Positions 9,538-21,200 are shown, counted from the stretch's first letter. The stretch is DNA of 30,621 nt from Stentor coeruleus (GCA_001970955.1 MPUH01000885.1:1-30621); one strand, 5' to 3'. Notes: generated by a model not told the origin, from the letters alone. Numbers and translations are program-made.

Positions 9538-10339
9538 TAATTTATTTCAAAAAGAATTATGATTTTGCACATATATTATATTAATAATTAAAAGATTTTC
9601 GTTAATACGAAAAATAAGTAGCACTAAGTGAAAGAAGCTTAATAATAAATTTAAATACAAATTTAATAACTAGTATTGGAATATTTTTTGTGCTGATATC
9701 AACCTTTTTTTAATAAAGTAATGTAAATAGAGATTATAGGATTCTATTCATGATTATTTAGTTATGATATTGAAATGCTTGTATTTTAAGAGATCTATAT
9801 TATATTTTTATGGAAGCTGCCGGGGAAATGCTCTTTAAATTACTCTATATTATATTTTTATGGAAGCTGCCGGGGAAATGCTCTTTAAATTACAAAGGAT
9901 TTGCTGCAGATAATGCGCTTGATAGTATCATTTAATAGTTTGAATCATATTTTATTACGAATTAAAGGAAACTCTTATTATTTATTTAGAATTGGTACTA
10001 ATATAAAATCAGTAAATAGTGTGGTGAAATAAAAGTTAAAATACGTATTATCATTGATTATTATCTTGTCTAAATAGGCTTAATAGTGTTACTCCTTTAA
10101 ATTAATTTGCAAAAAAGTTTATTTATAAGTAATAATACTTAGTTGTTGTATTCTCAATGAAGTAAATAAGCACAATCTGGAACTAATTATTGATGTAAAA
10201 AAAAGTATATATAGAAATAAAATTATATGCGGATTAATAACTACGGAATTACTTGTAAACATAAAAATGAAGATATTATCATCAACTTAACCATTAAAGT
10301 AATATTTTGTATAAGTATTATATTACATATATATAAAAT
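9538..10339. other. AT-rich intergenic region
   Basis: No gene is seen. It holds a perfect 50-bp tandem duplication (9794-9893) and a small 7-bp-stem hairpin (9596-9613). It ends in a very AT-rich TATATATAAAATATG run at the SNARE start. Confidence 0.45.
9794..9893. repeat. Perfect 50-bp tandem duplication
   Basis: Copy 1 is 9794-9843 and copy 2 is 9844-9893, with no mismatch. The unit contains the most GC-rich words nearby (GGAAGCTGCCGGGGAAATGC), which stand out against an AT-rich background. Confidence 0.97.
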
Positions 10340-10798
10340 ATGTCAAATGTTCCTCTTTTAGACAAAAATAGAGTCTCAGTGCCAATCTCTCCTATCCGAA
10401 ATTCCCCAAAAAATACGGATAATTTCTGGACTGTTCTCGAAAACAGACAAAAAAATAGTCCTATACAATCACAAATTTATAAAACTAAAACAGCTGAGGA
10501 ATTCATGAGCAGCTTGCAAGAAGATACAACAAAAGAACGATTTCGTATTGAAAAAGACATGAAATACCTTACTAAAACTTTTGAAGATTGCGGGTTTATT
10601 GTTGAGTTCCAAGATAATTACATTCAGGAAATTGACAAAAGCTTAAAAGAAGCTGAAGAAAATTCTAAAAAAGTTGTTGAAACACTAAAAAAAGCTAAAG
10701 ACAAAATTGGCTGTTATCAGAGTATTTTGAATAGCATCATTGTTGCTTTGATTATAGTTATAATCCTCCTTTCGATCCTTGCATATTTTGTCGGATAA
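10340..10798 (+). CDS. Short tail-anchored Qa-SNARE (syntaxin-like)
   Basis: This 152-residue protein has a disordered N-terminus with several Ser-Pro sites (residues 1-50), a SNARE-like helix at about 70-123 and a single C-terminal transmembrane helix at about 131-151, ending within two residues of the membrane. The helix matches the syntaxin pattern around the zero layer: LTKTFEDCGFIVEFQDNYIQ, with Q91 as the central glutamine and heptad-spaced hydrophobics on both sides. Qa-SNAREs drive membrane fusion in complex with R-, Qb- and Qc-SNAREs. Here the Habc regulatory bundle of full syntaxins, usually about 150 residues, is absent. It could be a divergent Qc-SNARE instead. It converges with the kinesin gene, 114 bp away. 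Confidence 0.65.
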   Translation: MSNVPLLDKNRVSVPISPIRNSPKNTDNFWTVLENRQKNSPIQSQIYKTKTAEEFMSSLQEDTTKERFRIEKDMKYLTKTFEDCGFIVEFQDNYIQEIDKSLKEAEENSKKVVETLKKAKDKIGCYQSILNSIIVALIIVIILLSILAYFVG

Positions 10799-10912
10799 AT
10801 AAAATAGTTTTCATTAATGATTGCAAATTAAGCTTATAAAAATATTTTTGCCAAGCTCTTAATGATATTTATTATTAATAACATAATCTTTCCATCTAAT
10901 TTATACATTATT

Positions 10913-13861
10913 TCAACTAAAATTCAGCTCATGCTTCTGCTTGTACAACAAAAGTTCATTTTCCATAAGCCTTAAGCATGAGTCTTTTCGTTGAAGTTCC
11001 TTATAAGCATCATTCATCATTATTTGCTTATTGTTTATTTCCCCAATTAAAAACCTAATAGCCTCCTTAATTTGGTCTTCTAAATTGCCTGAAGGCAGCT
11101 GAGATGCAAAAGGTAAGCTCATGAGAAAATTTATAATCTCGTTAAAATTCCTTTTTAATGCTTCAGACTCAACTTCTAAAATTTCAATCTTTGATTTTTC
11201 ATTTACTTCTTCTATATAAAAGTCTTTTATTCCATTAGCTTTAGCAAGTTTTTCATATTTTCTGGAGAGGTCATCAATTTTTTCTGTTTTCTTCCTTAGT
11301 TCTTCACGAAGCTGGGTATTAGAATCTTTTAGGGTGTTATATTCTGATTTCATTTTAGCTAAGTAATTGATTTTTTGTGATAGGTTGTTATGACCTGAAA
11401 GTTTGATAATTTGCTGGTTGAGATCTTCATTTTCTTTTTTAAGTCTAGTATTATCAAAGGAGATATTTTGAAGTTTAGAATTTAATTCTTCACATTCCTT
11501 TTGTAAAGAATATTCAACTCTTTGAAGTCTTTTTAATTCTTCTATAAGTTGCTCTCTAGATGCCATTGAAGCTCTTAATTCTTGAGAAGTCTTTGTGTAT
11601 TCAGCTTGTAATAATGCGCAGCGCTGATTTAGGTTGTTAACCTGATCAAGCATCATAGAATTTTCAATTTCAGTTCTTCTGAAATTCTTTAATGGTGAAA
11701 GCTGAGCAATCATTTGGTTTTTTTCTGTAATTTGGTTACTAAATTCGATTAGCTGATTACTAAGTGCCTCATTTTCAACAACAAGGATGTCTTTGTCCAT
11801 ATTATATTCCTCAATAGCTGCATCTTTTAAATCGAGTTCGTATTTAATTTTTTTATTTTCTTCAAATAAACGATAGCACTCTTCTTCACAATACATCAGA
11901 TTATCTATGGCTGCTCTTAAACTCTGAACTTGTTCTTCTAAAGTTGTAATTTTCTCACTTTTAGAATAGCATTCGTTGCAAAATAGTGGAGGCTCTTTAG
12001 TGTATATTGAAAAGCAAGTTTTTTGCATTTTTTGAATATTAGTGTCAAGGGTTTGCATCGGTTCTTTTTTCGTTGAAAAAGGAATAGCAGGTGTGTTTTC
12101 ATTGCAAGGAGAATGATTTACAAGATCATCCTCAAGTACAGATATTCTTGATTTATAAAGATCGATTTCCTGAGCCAAGCTATTTATCTGATCTTCATAT
12201 CTTGATCTCATTAATTCAAAGTTTTTACACCTTTCAATATATAGTTTAAGTTCATCATCACTGTCTTTCTGTTTTTTTAATGTTTCTTCCAAATAAATAT
12301 TCAAATTCTCAGTAAACTCCTGATTAGCCTTAAGCCTCGCACTCAGCGACTGAGGTTTTTCCTGCAACTCACTTTCCAAATATGAAATCTGCGACTTCAA
12401 TGCATCATTTTCTACAAAATACTTAGCGGCCACAGGGTGATTAGTATTTTCCTTCCTTAAAATAGCAATTTCTTCTTTCATTTCATTAATATACTGACTT
12501 TCATTAAGCTTTTCTCCTTTTTGCAGCCTTTTCAAATTCTCTTCTTTAAACTTATAAATCATTTTTTCCCCAGCCAGCTTGCTTTCATATTTACTCACAA
12601 CTTTTACCAACTCTTTTATATAATTTTCTTTAGTTTCAATTTCCTGTTGCAAAGCACTTTCAGTTAAAAGGCGAATTTTTACGTTTTTTTGTAGCAAATC
12701 TTCTAAATCTTGTACCCTTTTGCTATCATTAGCTGTAAAAAATGTGTTTTGGGAGCTTTTTAATAAAGATTTTAGTCTTGAAACTTCAGCTTTTAGTTCA
12801 AGGATTGTCCCAGTTGTATCTTCATTTATAATAGCTTTGTTGCGAACTAGTTTTGCCCTTTCTGCGAATCTTAGAGTTGATAAGGTTTCTGCAAAGCACA
12901 TCATTGATGGAGAAATATTTGCGATTATGCAGGTTTTTGAATTACCACCTATTGAGTCTTTTAGTAAAAATGTGAGCTTTGAGTCTCTGTATCGGATGTA
13001 ACGATTTTTGCCTTCTGAAACTTCAACTAAAGAGTTTATGACATCACCAAGGGTAGACAAGGATTTATTTATGGATGCTGCTTCTTTTAGACGATCTCCT
13101 GTAGTACCTGCACTTTTGCATCTTTCGCTGCCAGCAAGATCAATCACGTGGAAAAGAGAGTTTTTGAAATTCCACACGTCTTCAATTTTTTCCTTGCTTT
13201 CGATGTATAGAGTAAATACCGAATGGGATCTTGAGCTTTCTTTGTTCATTAAAGTGGCTCCAACATGCCTATTACTCAGTCCTTTTTCAATGCATTTCAA
13301 AGTTTCTTCAAAAGTCAGCACAGTCTCTTGTATCAAATCTTCAACATAGCATCCTTTCTTAATATCTTCTCTGATTTGAAGATTACGGCTTTGAGTGGTG
13401 AGAAGGTCTCTTAATTGTTCATTGTAAATTTCTAAAAATGTGCATTTTATAAGGTATTCTGTGTTTTTGTGTTGAGATATTTCAGATGAAATTTTACTAA
13501 AAATATAACTCAGGCAACGTGGAAGAATCCCACTATTTTTATCTACTAATGAACTATTTGAAGAACCAATAATTGTGTGAGATTTTCCAGAGCCTGTCTG
13601 GCCGTATGCAAATAATGTTCCATTGTAGCCAGTAAGGCAATTTAGACTTATAGGCTTTCCGATATTTTCAAAAATATCTTCTTGCGTAGCGTCTTCGTCA
13701 CCTATATAATCATATGAGAATTGCTTCCAAACTGTATTCACACTGATTAATATCGAGTTTATTTTCCTCTCAACTTTAACACATCTTAAATGCTGCGATT
13801 CTAGACTTTCTCTAACGTTAATAGGTCGTACTCTTATAGCAACTTGTATGTTGTCTGACAT
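10913..13861 (-). CDS. Kinesin-12 (KIF15-like), short paralogue with HMMR-like tail
   Basis: The product has 982 residues and ends in TGA. The N-terminal motor (about 1-345) shows the P-loop GQTGSGKS at 87-94, switch I NKESSRSHS at 206-214, switch II DLAGSE at 241-246, YRDSKLTFLL at 291-300 and a NEDTTGT neck region near 346. The family-specific context (GILPR, KKGCYV, INKSLSTLGDVI) is that of kinesin-12/KIF15. These are plus-end microtubule motors used in spindle and phragmoplast-type arrays. A coiled-coil tail follows, with a Cys-rich break (FCNEC at 627-631, YCEEEC at 657-662). Residues 821-845 (start LSGHNNLSQKINYLAKMK), then GIKDF, resemble the C-terminal motif of KIF15/HMMR. Residues 911-945 share an FLMSLP module with the long paralogue. 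The gene lies head-to-head with that paralogue. Confidence 0.92.
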   Translation of the reverse strand: MSDNIQVAIRVRPINVRESLESQHLRCVKVERKINSILISVNTVWKQFSYDYIGDEDATQEDIFENIGKPISLNCLTGYNGTLFAYGQTGSGKSHTIIGSSNSSLVDKNSGILPRCLSYIFSKISSEISQHKNTEYLIKCTFLEIYNEQLRDLLTTQSRNLQIREDIKKGCYVEDLIQETVLTFEETLKCIEKGLSNRHVGATLMNKESSRSHSVFTLYIESKEKIEDVWNFKNSLFHVIDLAGSERCKSAGTTGDRLKEAASINKSLSTLGDVINSLVEVSEGKNRYIRYRDSKLTFLLKDSIGGNSKTCIIANISPSMMCFAETLSTLRFAERAKLVRNKAIINEDTTGTILELKAEVSRLKSLLKSSQNTFFTANDSKRVQDLEDLLQKNVKIRLLTESALQQEIETKENYIKELVKVVSKYESKLAGEKMIYKFKEENLKRLQKGEKLNESQYINEMKEEIAILRKENTNHPVAAKYFVENDALKSQISYLESELQEKPQSLSARLKANQEFTENLNIYLEETLKKQKDSDDELKLYIERCKNFELMRSRYEDQINSLAQEIDLYKSRISVLEDDLVNHSPCNENTPAIPFSTKKEPMQTLDTNIQKMQKTCFSIYTKEPPLFCNECYSKSEKITTLEEQVQSLRAAIDNLMYCEEECYRLFEENKKIKYELDLKDAAIEEYNMDKDILVVENEALSNQLIEFSNQITEKNQMIAQLSPLKNFRRTEIENSMMLDQVNNLNQRCALLQAEYTKTSQELRASMASREQLIEELKRLQRVEYSLQKECEELNSKLQNISFDNTRLKKENEDLNQQIIKLSGHNNLSQKINYLAKMKSEYNTLKDSNTQLREELRKKTEKIDDLSRKYEKLAKANGIKDFYIEEVNEKSKIEILEVESEALKRNFNEIINFLMSLPFASQLPSGNLEDQIKEAIRFLIGEINNKQIMMNDAYKELQRKDSCLRLMENELLLYKQKHELNFS

Positions 13862-14374
13862 TTTTTATAATTCCGCCAAGGCGCATGAAATATGAAAATT
13901 TATCACCCCTTAAAATTCTAATATTTATATAAATTTAATTTGCATTTATGGATTTTATGCTGCTTGTGGGTTTTCAATATTAACTTTAGATTATTTGCTA
14001 ACAGTAAAGTGTTAGGCCAATAGGGCGCTAGATGCTTTTATTAGTATATCCTATTAGTTTATAAATGGATTTTATCTTAAAAATGTATCTTAAGTATTAT
14101 ATATTTAAACCTTTACTCTTCTCGCATGCTATCTTTAATAATAAAACTTAATTACTATTTTCATCTGCAATGCTATAAGCTTTTTAGCAAATTATTATTC
14201 TCATAAAAAACTTACATTATAATACAAAAATAATATTATGAATTTCCTATAATATCATATCACTTTTTGTTAAATATAATTTCTAGCAAATTTAACAAAA
14301 AAAATTTACAAAAAAAATTATGCTTCATAATAAGGATATTATTTTAAGACCAAAATCAAAGACTATAATATAAT
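13862..14374. promoter_or_regulatory. Intergenic spacer, divergent kinesin / small orphan gene
   Basis: No gene is seen in these 513 AT-rich bases. They separate the minus-strand kinesin start from the plus-strand 100-residue gene, so both promoters should be here. No specific motif is convincing. Confidence 0.4.
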
Positions 14375-14677
14375 ATGAGAAAAGGACTGAGGGTTTATTT
14401 TGGGCCTTTCTTCGATGGTGATGCTTTTAAAGTTTCTGAAGAAATGTATGAAAGGTTATTTTCGTATAGAACTGGGCCTTACATAGGACCAAAAGAAATG
14501 TTCGAAAGAGTTGCTCCAGGACACAAAAGAAGGCAAAATAGAAAAGATGCTCTTCGCAAGGCGGACTGGGAAAAGGTTGAAGAAATTGTTAGTGGTATCT
14601 TCCACAAGAAACAAATCAGATATCCTCCTTCAACTCTTCGTGATTTGAACTGGATTAAAGACAGGCCATTAGATTAA
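14375..14677 (+). CDS. Unrecognised small basic protein (100 aa)
   Basis: I do not recognise this protein. It has 100 residues, an ATG start and a TAA stop, and no membrane segment or signal peptide. The N-terminal half is aromatic and Gly-rich (VYFGPFFDGDAF, then YRTGPYIGPKEMFERV). A basic stretch follows (GHKRRQNRKDALRKADW, about 49-65), then a helix and a C-terminal PPSTLRDLNWIKDRP. The balanced, non-repetitive composition looks like a folded domain rather than a chance frame in AT-rich DNA. It sits alone in the spacer between the two kinesin-12 genes, on the same strand as the long one, 581 bp upstream of it. A nuclear or mitochondrial ribosome-associated role would fit the basic composition but is not shown. 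Confidence 0.6.
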   Translation: MRKGLRVYFGPFFDGDAFKVSEEMYERLFSYRTGPYIGPKEMFERVAPGHKRRQNRKDALRKADWEKVEEIVSGIFHKKQIRYPPSTLRDLNWIKDRPLD

Positions 14678-15258
14678 GTTATCCTATTCTTAGACTATAT
14701 CTTATTTATATAGTGTATACATTATAATATGCTTTGCTTATTGCTCTTTGAGTTGCAATTTCTATTATCCTGAGCTTACTCTTTATGATAATTTCCTCCC
14801 AGCTTCTAAATTTTTGCATACTATGAAATAGGTAGCTTTGATAAAAGTGAATGAGTTTATAATGTAATGATTATAAAGAAATCATTAATTATGAAATTGT
14901 GGATTAGTTTTAGAAACAAGGAAACATTATATATTTTTATATTATCGTAGACTAGGGTTTTGAATTTCTTTAGTAAAATATAAGAACTATATGCAAATAT
15001 CGATAATTTTCTATAAATCTTAATTTACTTATAATTACAAGGTATTAACGCAAATTATATTAAAATTCTAATTCATGCTAGCTTTTTATCTAAGCATTTT
15101 ATTTCTTAAAAAGAAAGCAAAAAATTCTTCAAGGCTATAGAATCACTTTCTCTATTCCATTCACATATCTGTGAATGCCCTAAATCTCCAGTTTGTCATA
15201 CTAATCCCACAAAACTGACTAAAACCAAACAGCCGTGATTAGTTTGAATTTCAAATAA
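14678..15258. other. Intergenic region upstream of long kinesin
   Basis: These 581 bases are AT-rich with no gene or relic recognised. The promoter of the long kinesin-12 should lie in the 3' part. Confidence 0.4.
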
Positions 15259-18200
15259 ATGGTAGAAAGTAAAGATAATGTAAAAGTTGCTATAAGAATC
15301 CGTCCACTTAACGACCGTGAGGTTGCTGAAGGAAGCAGAAAGTGTGTCTCAATCCAAGACCCAGGTCGTTCCTTATTTATAGGTGACCACAAAGCATTTA
15401 CCTATGACTTTGTTGCTGACGAATGCGTGAATCAAGAAAAAATATTTGATATGGTCGGTAGGCCTATAGCAAGCTCCTGTATGAGTGGCTATAATGGGAC
15501 AATTTTCGCTTATGGACAAACTGGTGCAGGTAAAACCTTCACTATCCAAGGTGCTGTGACAGAAGAAGTTACAGCAGATTCCAATGCTTATCATCTTAGA
15601 GGTATTCTGCCAAGATGCTTTGAGTTCATTTTCTCATCAATATCCTCAGCAANGGTATTCTGCCAAGATGCTTTGAGTTCATTTTCTCATCAATATCCTC
15701 AGCAACAAAGTCAGGCAATGTTGAATTCCTTGTCAAATGCTCATATTTAGAAATATACCAAGAACAAATCCACGACCTTTTAGACCCAACCCCGCAAAAT
15801 CTCCAACTTCGTGAGGATATGAAAAAAGGTGCATATGTTGATGGGCTTATAGAAGAGCAAGTGACAAGTGTTATGGAAACATATCAATTATTGAAAATAG
15901 GCTCAAGAAATAGGCATGTTAGCAGTACATCGATGAATAAAGAAAGCTCACGTTCACATTCAGTTTTTTCTATGAACATAGAAAGTAAATCGAATTTTGA
16001 TGGCCTTGTGAATTTTAAGTCTAGTAGATTTAATTTGATTGACTTAGCGGGTAGTGAAAGACAGAAAAGCACAGCATGTGTTGGTGAAAGGCTTAAGGAA
16101 GCTGGGATGATTAATAAAAGTCTTTCTGCTTTAGGGAATGTGATTAATTCCCTTGTAGAACTCTCTGAAGGTAAGCCAAGGCATGTCCCGTATAGAGATT
16201 CAAAACTTACATTTTTGTTGAAGGATTCGCTTGGAGGTAATTCAAAAACTTTTATTATTGCAAATATTAGTCCAGCAGTTTCAGCATTTTCTGAGACTCT
16301 TTCTTCGTTGAAATTCGCCCAGAGAGCTAAACTAATTAAAAACTCAGCTGTAATTAATGAAGATACATCAGGAACGGTACAATTGTTGAAGACTGAGGTT
16401 AAGAGGTTGAGGGAGGAACTAGAAAGTGTAAAAGAAATTGCTGAGTTAGCTGTAGCACAGTGTCCTAAATGTGCAGGAATTAATCAATTAGAGTTACCGA
16501 ATTTACTTAAGTCCTTTGAAAAAAACACTGAAGCTGATCTTTTATTAGAGACAAACTTAAGACTTCGTATTGAAAACGATAAAAAAATGCTTAAGATCAT
16601 AGACGAAAGAGATAAAGTCATTGAAACCCTAAAATCTGTAGTCAATCGAATGGAAAATAAGGCAAACCACGACAAAATGATACTAAAGTTCAGAAACACA
16701 ACAATAGCCAAGCTTCAAAATGGTGAAGAAGATAAAGACACTTCAGCATTGAAAAAAGAAATAGAGTTGCTCCGTGAAGAAATTGAAAATAACCCAATAA
16801 CAGCAAAGCTCTCTGCAGAAACCAAAATCCTTAATGAAGAAATGGCTGAAATGAAAATGGAATTCGACAGTGGTTTCGAAAGTACAAAACAAGAAAACAC
16901 TGAACTCAAAGAATTCACAGAAAAACTCTGTGAAAGTTTAAAAATAAGTAACAGTGAAAGGGAAAAGCTCAAAAAAATTTTCACAGAAATTAGTGGGGGT
17001 AAAGACTTTGACACAATATTTGGTGAGCTAGAAGAAAAATACGAAAAAGAGTTAATCCAAGCTAAGGACACAATCCGTGACTTGAAAAAAGAAAACAGTC
17101 AAATTCTTGCTGAAAATAGAATGATCCATGAAAATTACATGCAGAATTTTGAAGGTGAGGATAATTTGCTTGATTGCAACAAACTAGAAGAGTTAGTTAC
17201 AAATCAGAATCTACCTTTAAAAGGTGAAGACGACAAACATCTTCATAAAAAGCTAGAAAAACGTGAAAAGGAAATTGAAGAACTCAAGCTCAAACTTGTT
17301 ACAGAAACTCAAGCTAAAGATGTTTTGTTTATAGAAAAGCGAACACTGGAAAAAACTTTTGCAGAACTTAACGACGAAAACACTTCATTAAAAATACTAA
17401 AAGAGAAATACACAATGCTTGAAAGCGAGTTAGAATTTACTAAGCATCAATATGAAGAAAAATATACAGAGTTCGTTTTGATATCTCAAGAACTAGACAA
17501 TCTGACTGAATCAGCTGAGTATTTAAAATCTAACATATCTGAATTAAATGCAAATGTGACTGAGAAAAAACAAAAAATCAATAACCTTGAGCATAGTCTT
17601 GCTTTATTAGAAAAACAGTCATCAGAACAAGCGGCAATGATTATAGCTTTACAAGATCCGACTGGGAACAAAACTTTAGCCCTAGCTTTATCTGAGTGTG
17701 AGTATTACAAAGGTAAGTGCTTGGACCAGGAACAAGAAATCATTCAATTGAAAAGAACTAATCAAGAAGCTTTGGCTAGTATACAAATGCTCACAAAAAG
17801 TAATGAAGACTTAAATATGGATCTTAACACATCCAAGGCTGCAATTTTTGAGATGAAAGATATGCTAGCTCAAAGTAAAAAGCACGTTGCTGACTTAAAA
17901 GAATCAGAACAGAATTTACTAGATGAAGTAGAAGGGCTTAAAGAAATAGTTCAAAGAGAAAAACATCATGGAGATATACAACGTGAAAGGCTTATGAATA
18001 AACATAATGAGGCTCTTCACAAATTGAATTCTGAGAAAACAGAGTTGATTAAAGAAATTGACACAATGAAAATAAGTCAGTTAAAAACACTATTTGAAGT
18101 CAATGAGCTTAGAAATAAAGAGCGGGAATTTAATGCAAAACTAGCTAATGAAGTTAAAAAAACTGAGAGGATAACTTTAGAGCTTATTGAAGCTAAGGTT

Positions 18201-21200
18201 GTCTGTGAAAACCAGAAAGGAGATATTGAAAAAGAGAAAGATAAAGCCATTGGGTATCAGAAGCAAGCTGAGAAAATATATCAAGTTGAAGAAAAGCTTG
18301 AAAATATAGTTAAAGAAAAAGAAGGAATAATAAGTTTGCTTAATACAAAAGATAGTGAAGTATGTGAATGGAAGGATAAATATAATAAAGCAGCTAGGAA
18401 TTTGCAGGAAGTAAGGGATAAACTGAGGAATGAAGAAGAAAAGAATTTTAAAATGAAGGATGAGTTGGAAATGAGCAAAGCACATAGTGAAGAGCTCACT
18501 GAGCAGTATGAGAACCAGTGCAAAAATGTAGAAAACATGGAGAAAAGCACTGAAACTTTACAGAACTCGTTAAAAGCTCAAGAAAATACTTTGAAATCTT
18601 TGCAGAATTTGAATAATGAACTGCGAAACTCGTTAAACACCTTTCAAAACGTCCAAAAAACCTTGGAAAATACTAACAAAACACTTATCAGTCAATTAGA
18701 AGCATTAGAAATCAAAACTAAAATTCTGGAAAATGATAAAAAAGTCTTGGAAGATTCTTTAGCTAAAAATTCCTCAATTATCAATGAAAATGATATAAAA
18801 ATCAAATCAATCTCAACTGAGCTTGATAAGGAAATAACAAAAAACAAATGCCTCAACCTTGAACTTGAAGCAGTAAAAGTAGCTCAAGAGGAGGTATTAA
18901 AAAAATATAATCATTTTGTGTCAAAATATGCTGAATCTGAAAAAAAACTACAAGCTGAAAGGGAGAAACTTCAGGAAATATCATTTAAACTAGATGAGAG
19001 CATTGTGGAAAATGAAAAATTTGCCCAAGAGATTTACACTATGAGGGAACACACAGAAATTGTGAATAATGAAAAAAGGATATTGGAAGAAAAGCATATG
19101 AAAAAAGAAGAAGAGCTGAAAGCTGCTTTAGATTTAAAGGCTATGATGATTGAGGGGATAAAAAAGGAAATTGATGAAAAAAATAAGGATTTTAAAGATT
19201 TGATTGGAGAGAAAAATGAATTTTTAAAGGTGATTAGTATAAAAAATGGGGAAATCAGTGTGAGAGATAAAGAAATATCGATTAAGAATAAGGAAGTAAG
19301 AGAAAAGGAAGCAAAGATTCAGGAGTTAATTAAGGAAAAAAATGATATTTTGATGGAGGTTAATGAGAAGGATGTGGAATTAAAGGAAAAATTTAAGAAA
19401 ATACAGGAAATGGCTATTGAAAATAATAATTTCGTTGTTGTTATAAACCAGAAAAATGCTGAAATCAAAGAGAAAGATAAAGAAATTGCTGATAAAGAGC
19501 GAGAAAATTGTAGTAAAGATAAGGAAATCAGAGAAAGAGATACTAAAATTCAGGAAATCAATATAGAAAAAAACAATTTGCTCTATTCCTTAAACCAAAA
19601 ATCCAAAGAAATCAGCTATAAGGACAAAGAATTACAAGAAAATTTTCAAAAACTCCAAGAGGAATCAGCAGAAAAGTTCAAACTCCATTCGTTGCTTTTG
19701 CAAAAAAACTCAGAAATCCAAATAAAAGATAAAGAACTCAACGATAAAAATCAAGAACTTAACAAAAAATCCAAAGAGATCACCGAAAGAACTAAAGACT
19801 TCATCGAAAAATCTAATCTTTTGACTGCTAAACTCGCGGAACTCAGTGAAAAAAATGAAGACCTTATTATAAAAGACCAAGACTTAAAGCACAAGTTCAA
19901 TGAACTCATAGAAAAAGATACTGAAATAATCGAAAGGGACAAAAAGATCTCAGAACTCCTCGATGAAAATGATGAAAAATCCCAAAAAATCCTCAACCTC
20001 CAAAACCAGCTCAAGTCTTTAAATCAATCAAACGAATCTTCAAAAATAATCAACGAGAAACAAAAATCCGAAATTGAAGATTTATTCCTACAAAAGCAAA
20101 TATTCCAATCCTCAGCAACTGAATTCCAACTTAAAAACTCAGAACTTTTCGATCAAATAGAAGAAAAAAATATTAAATACAAAGAACTGGAACACACATG
20201 CATAAAACTTATTAACGAAAAAGAGCAAAAAAGTATCCTTATTGAATCCCTCAATATACATATAAATGAGCTGCAAATATCACTTGATCAAGAGAAAAGG
20301 GGTTTAGAAGAAAAAGTGGTATCTTTATTTGTATTACAAAATGAAAATGATGACCTAAAGTTTGCATATGATAAGGTTAAGGAGATTAATAATAAAATAT
20401 TGGCGGAAATTGATTTAAAAAACCTGCAAATACAGGATTTGGAGGTGAAAATGACGGAAGCAAATCAAGAAATTACTCATTTTAAGCAAGTTGTGCAGGA
20501 GAAGACTGAAGAGATTATGAGCTTGGCAAGGAAAAATATGTTGGTTGAAGCTAAGCTGGCTGATATGCATGACAATTTGTCAAAGTCTTTTGAGTTTCAA
20601 GAAGAAAACTCAGAAAAACTTTCAAAGCTCACTGAAGAGTATATGAAAACTTTAGATTACTTAGAAAAGGCTAATAAAAAAGGTGCACTTATGCAAAGTG
20701 AGCTCAAAAAAGCTTCAGAAATGGCTTTAGAAATGCAGAAAATACTTGAAAACAAAGATTTAACACTGCAGAATGCTCAAGAAATTATAGAAAGTCAATT
20801 AAAAGCCATTGAAACATTAAAATCAGAAATTTCCTTAGCAGAAAACTCATTAAAAGCGATAAAATTTGAACTAGAGTCTCTAAAAAACGCTAAAAATCTT
20901 GAAATCTCTTTGCTAAACAGCAAATTCCAAAGCATACAAAGCGAAAACTATACTCTCCAATCCTCAAACAAAGAACAACAAAACGAACTCTTACAAAAAT
21001 CATATGAAATCACAGCTTTAGCCAATGAAAAATCCTCTCTAACCGTACAAATCACTGATATGTACTCATCTCAAGACATCCTTAGAAAAGAGCTTGATAT
21101 GAGTCAAAAAGAAGTCAAAATTTTAAAAGAAGAACTCAAACAAAAAAATGAAGTAATTAAAAACACAAATCTCAATGCAAATAACACAAGGGAAGAAATC

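Noticed and set aside
9596..9613. Perfect 7-bp stem hairpin TTTTCGT-TAAT-ACGAAAA
   Set aside because: It is short and AT-rich, not at a gene end, and could occur by chance. It may be a trace of a transposon end, but no partner copy was found.
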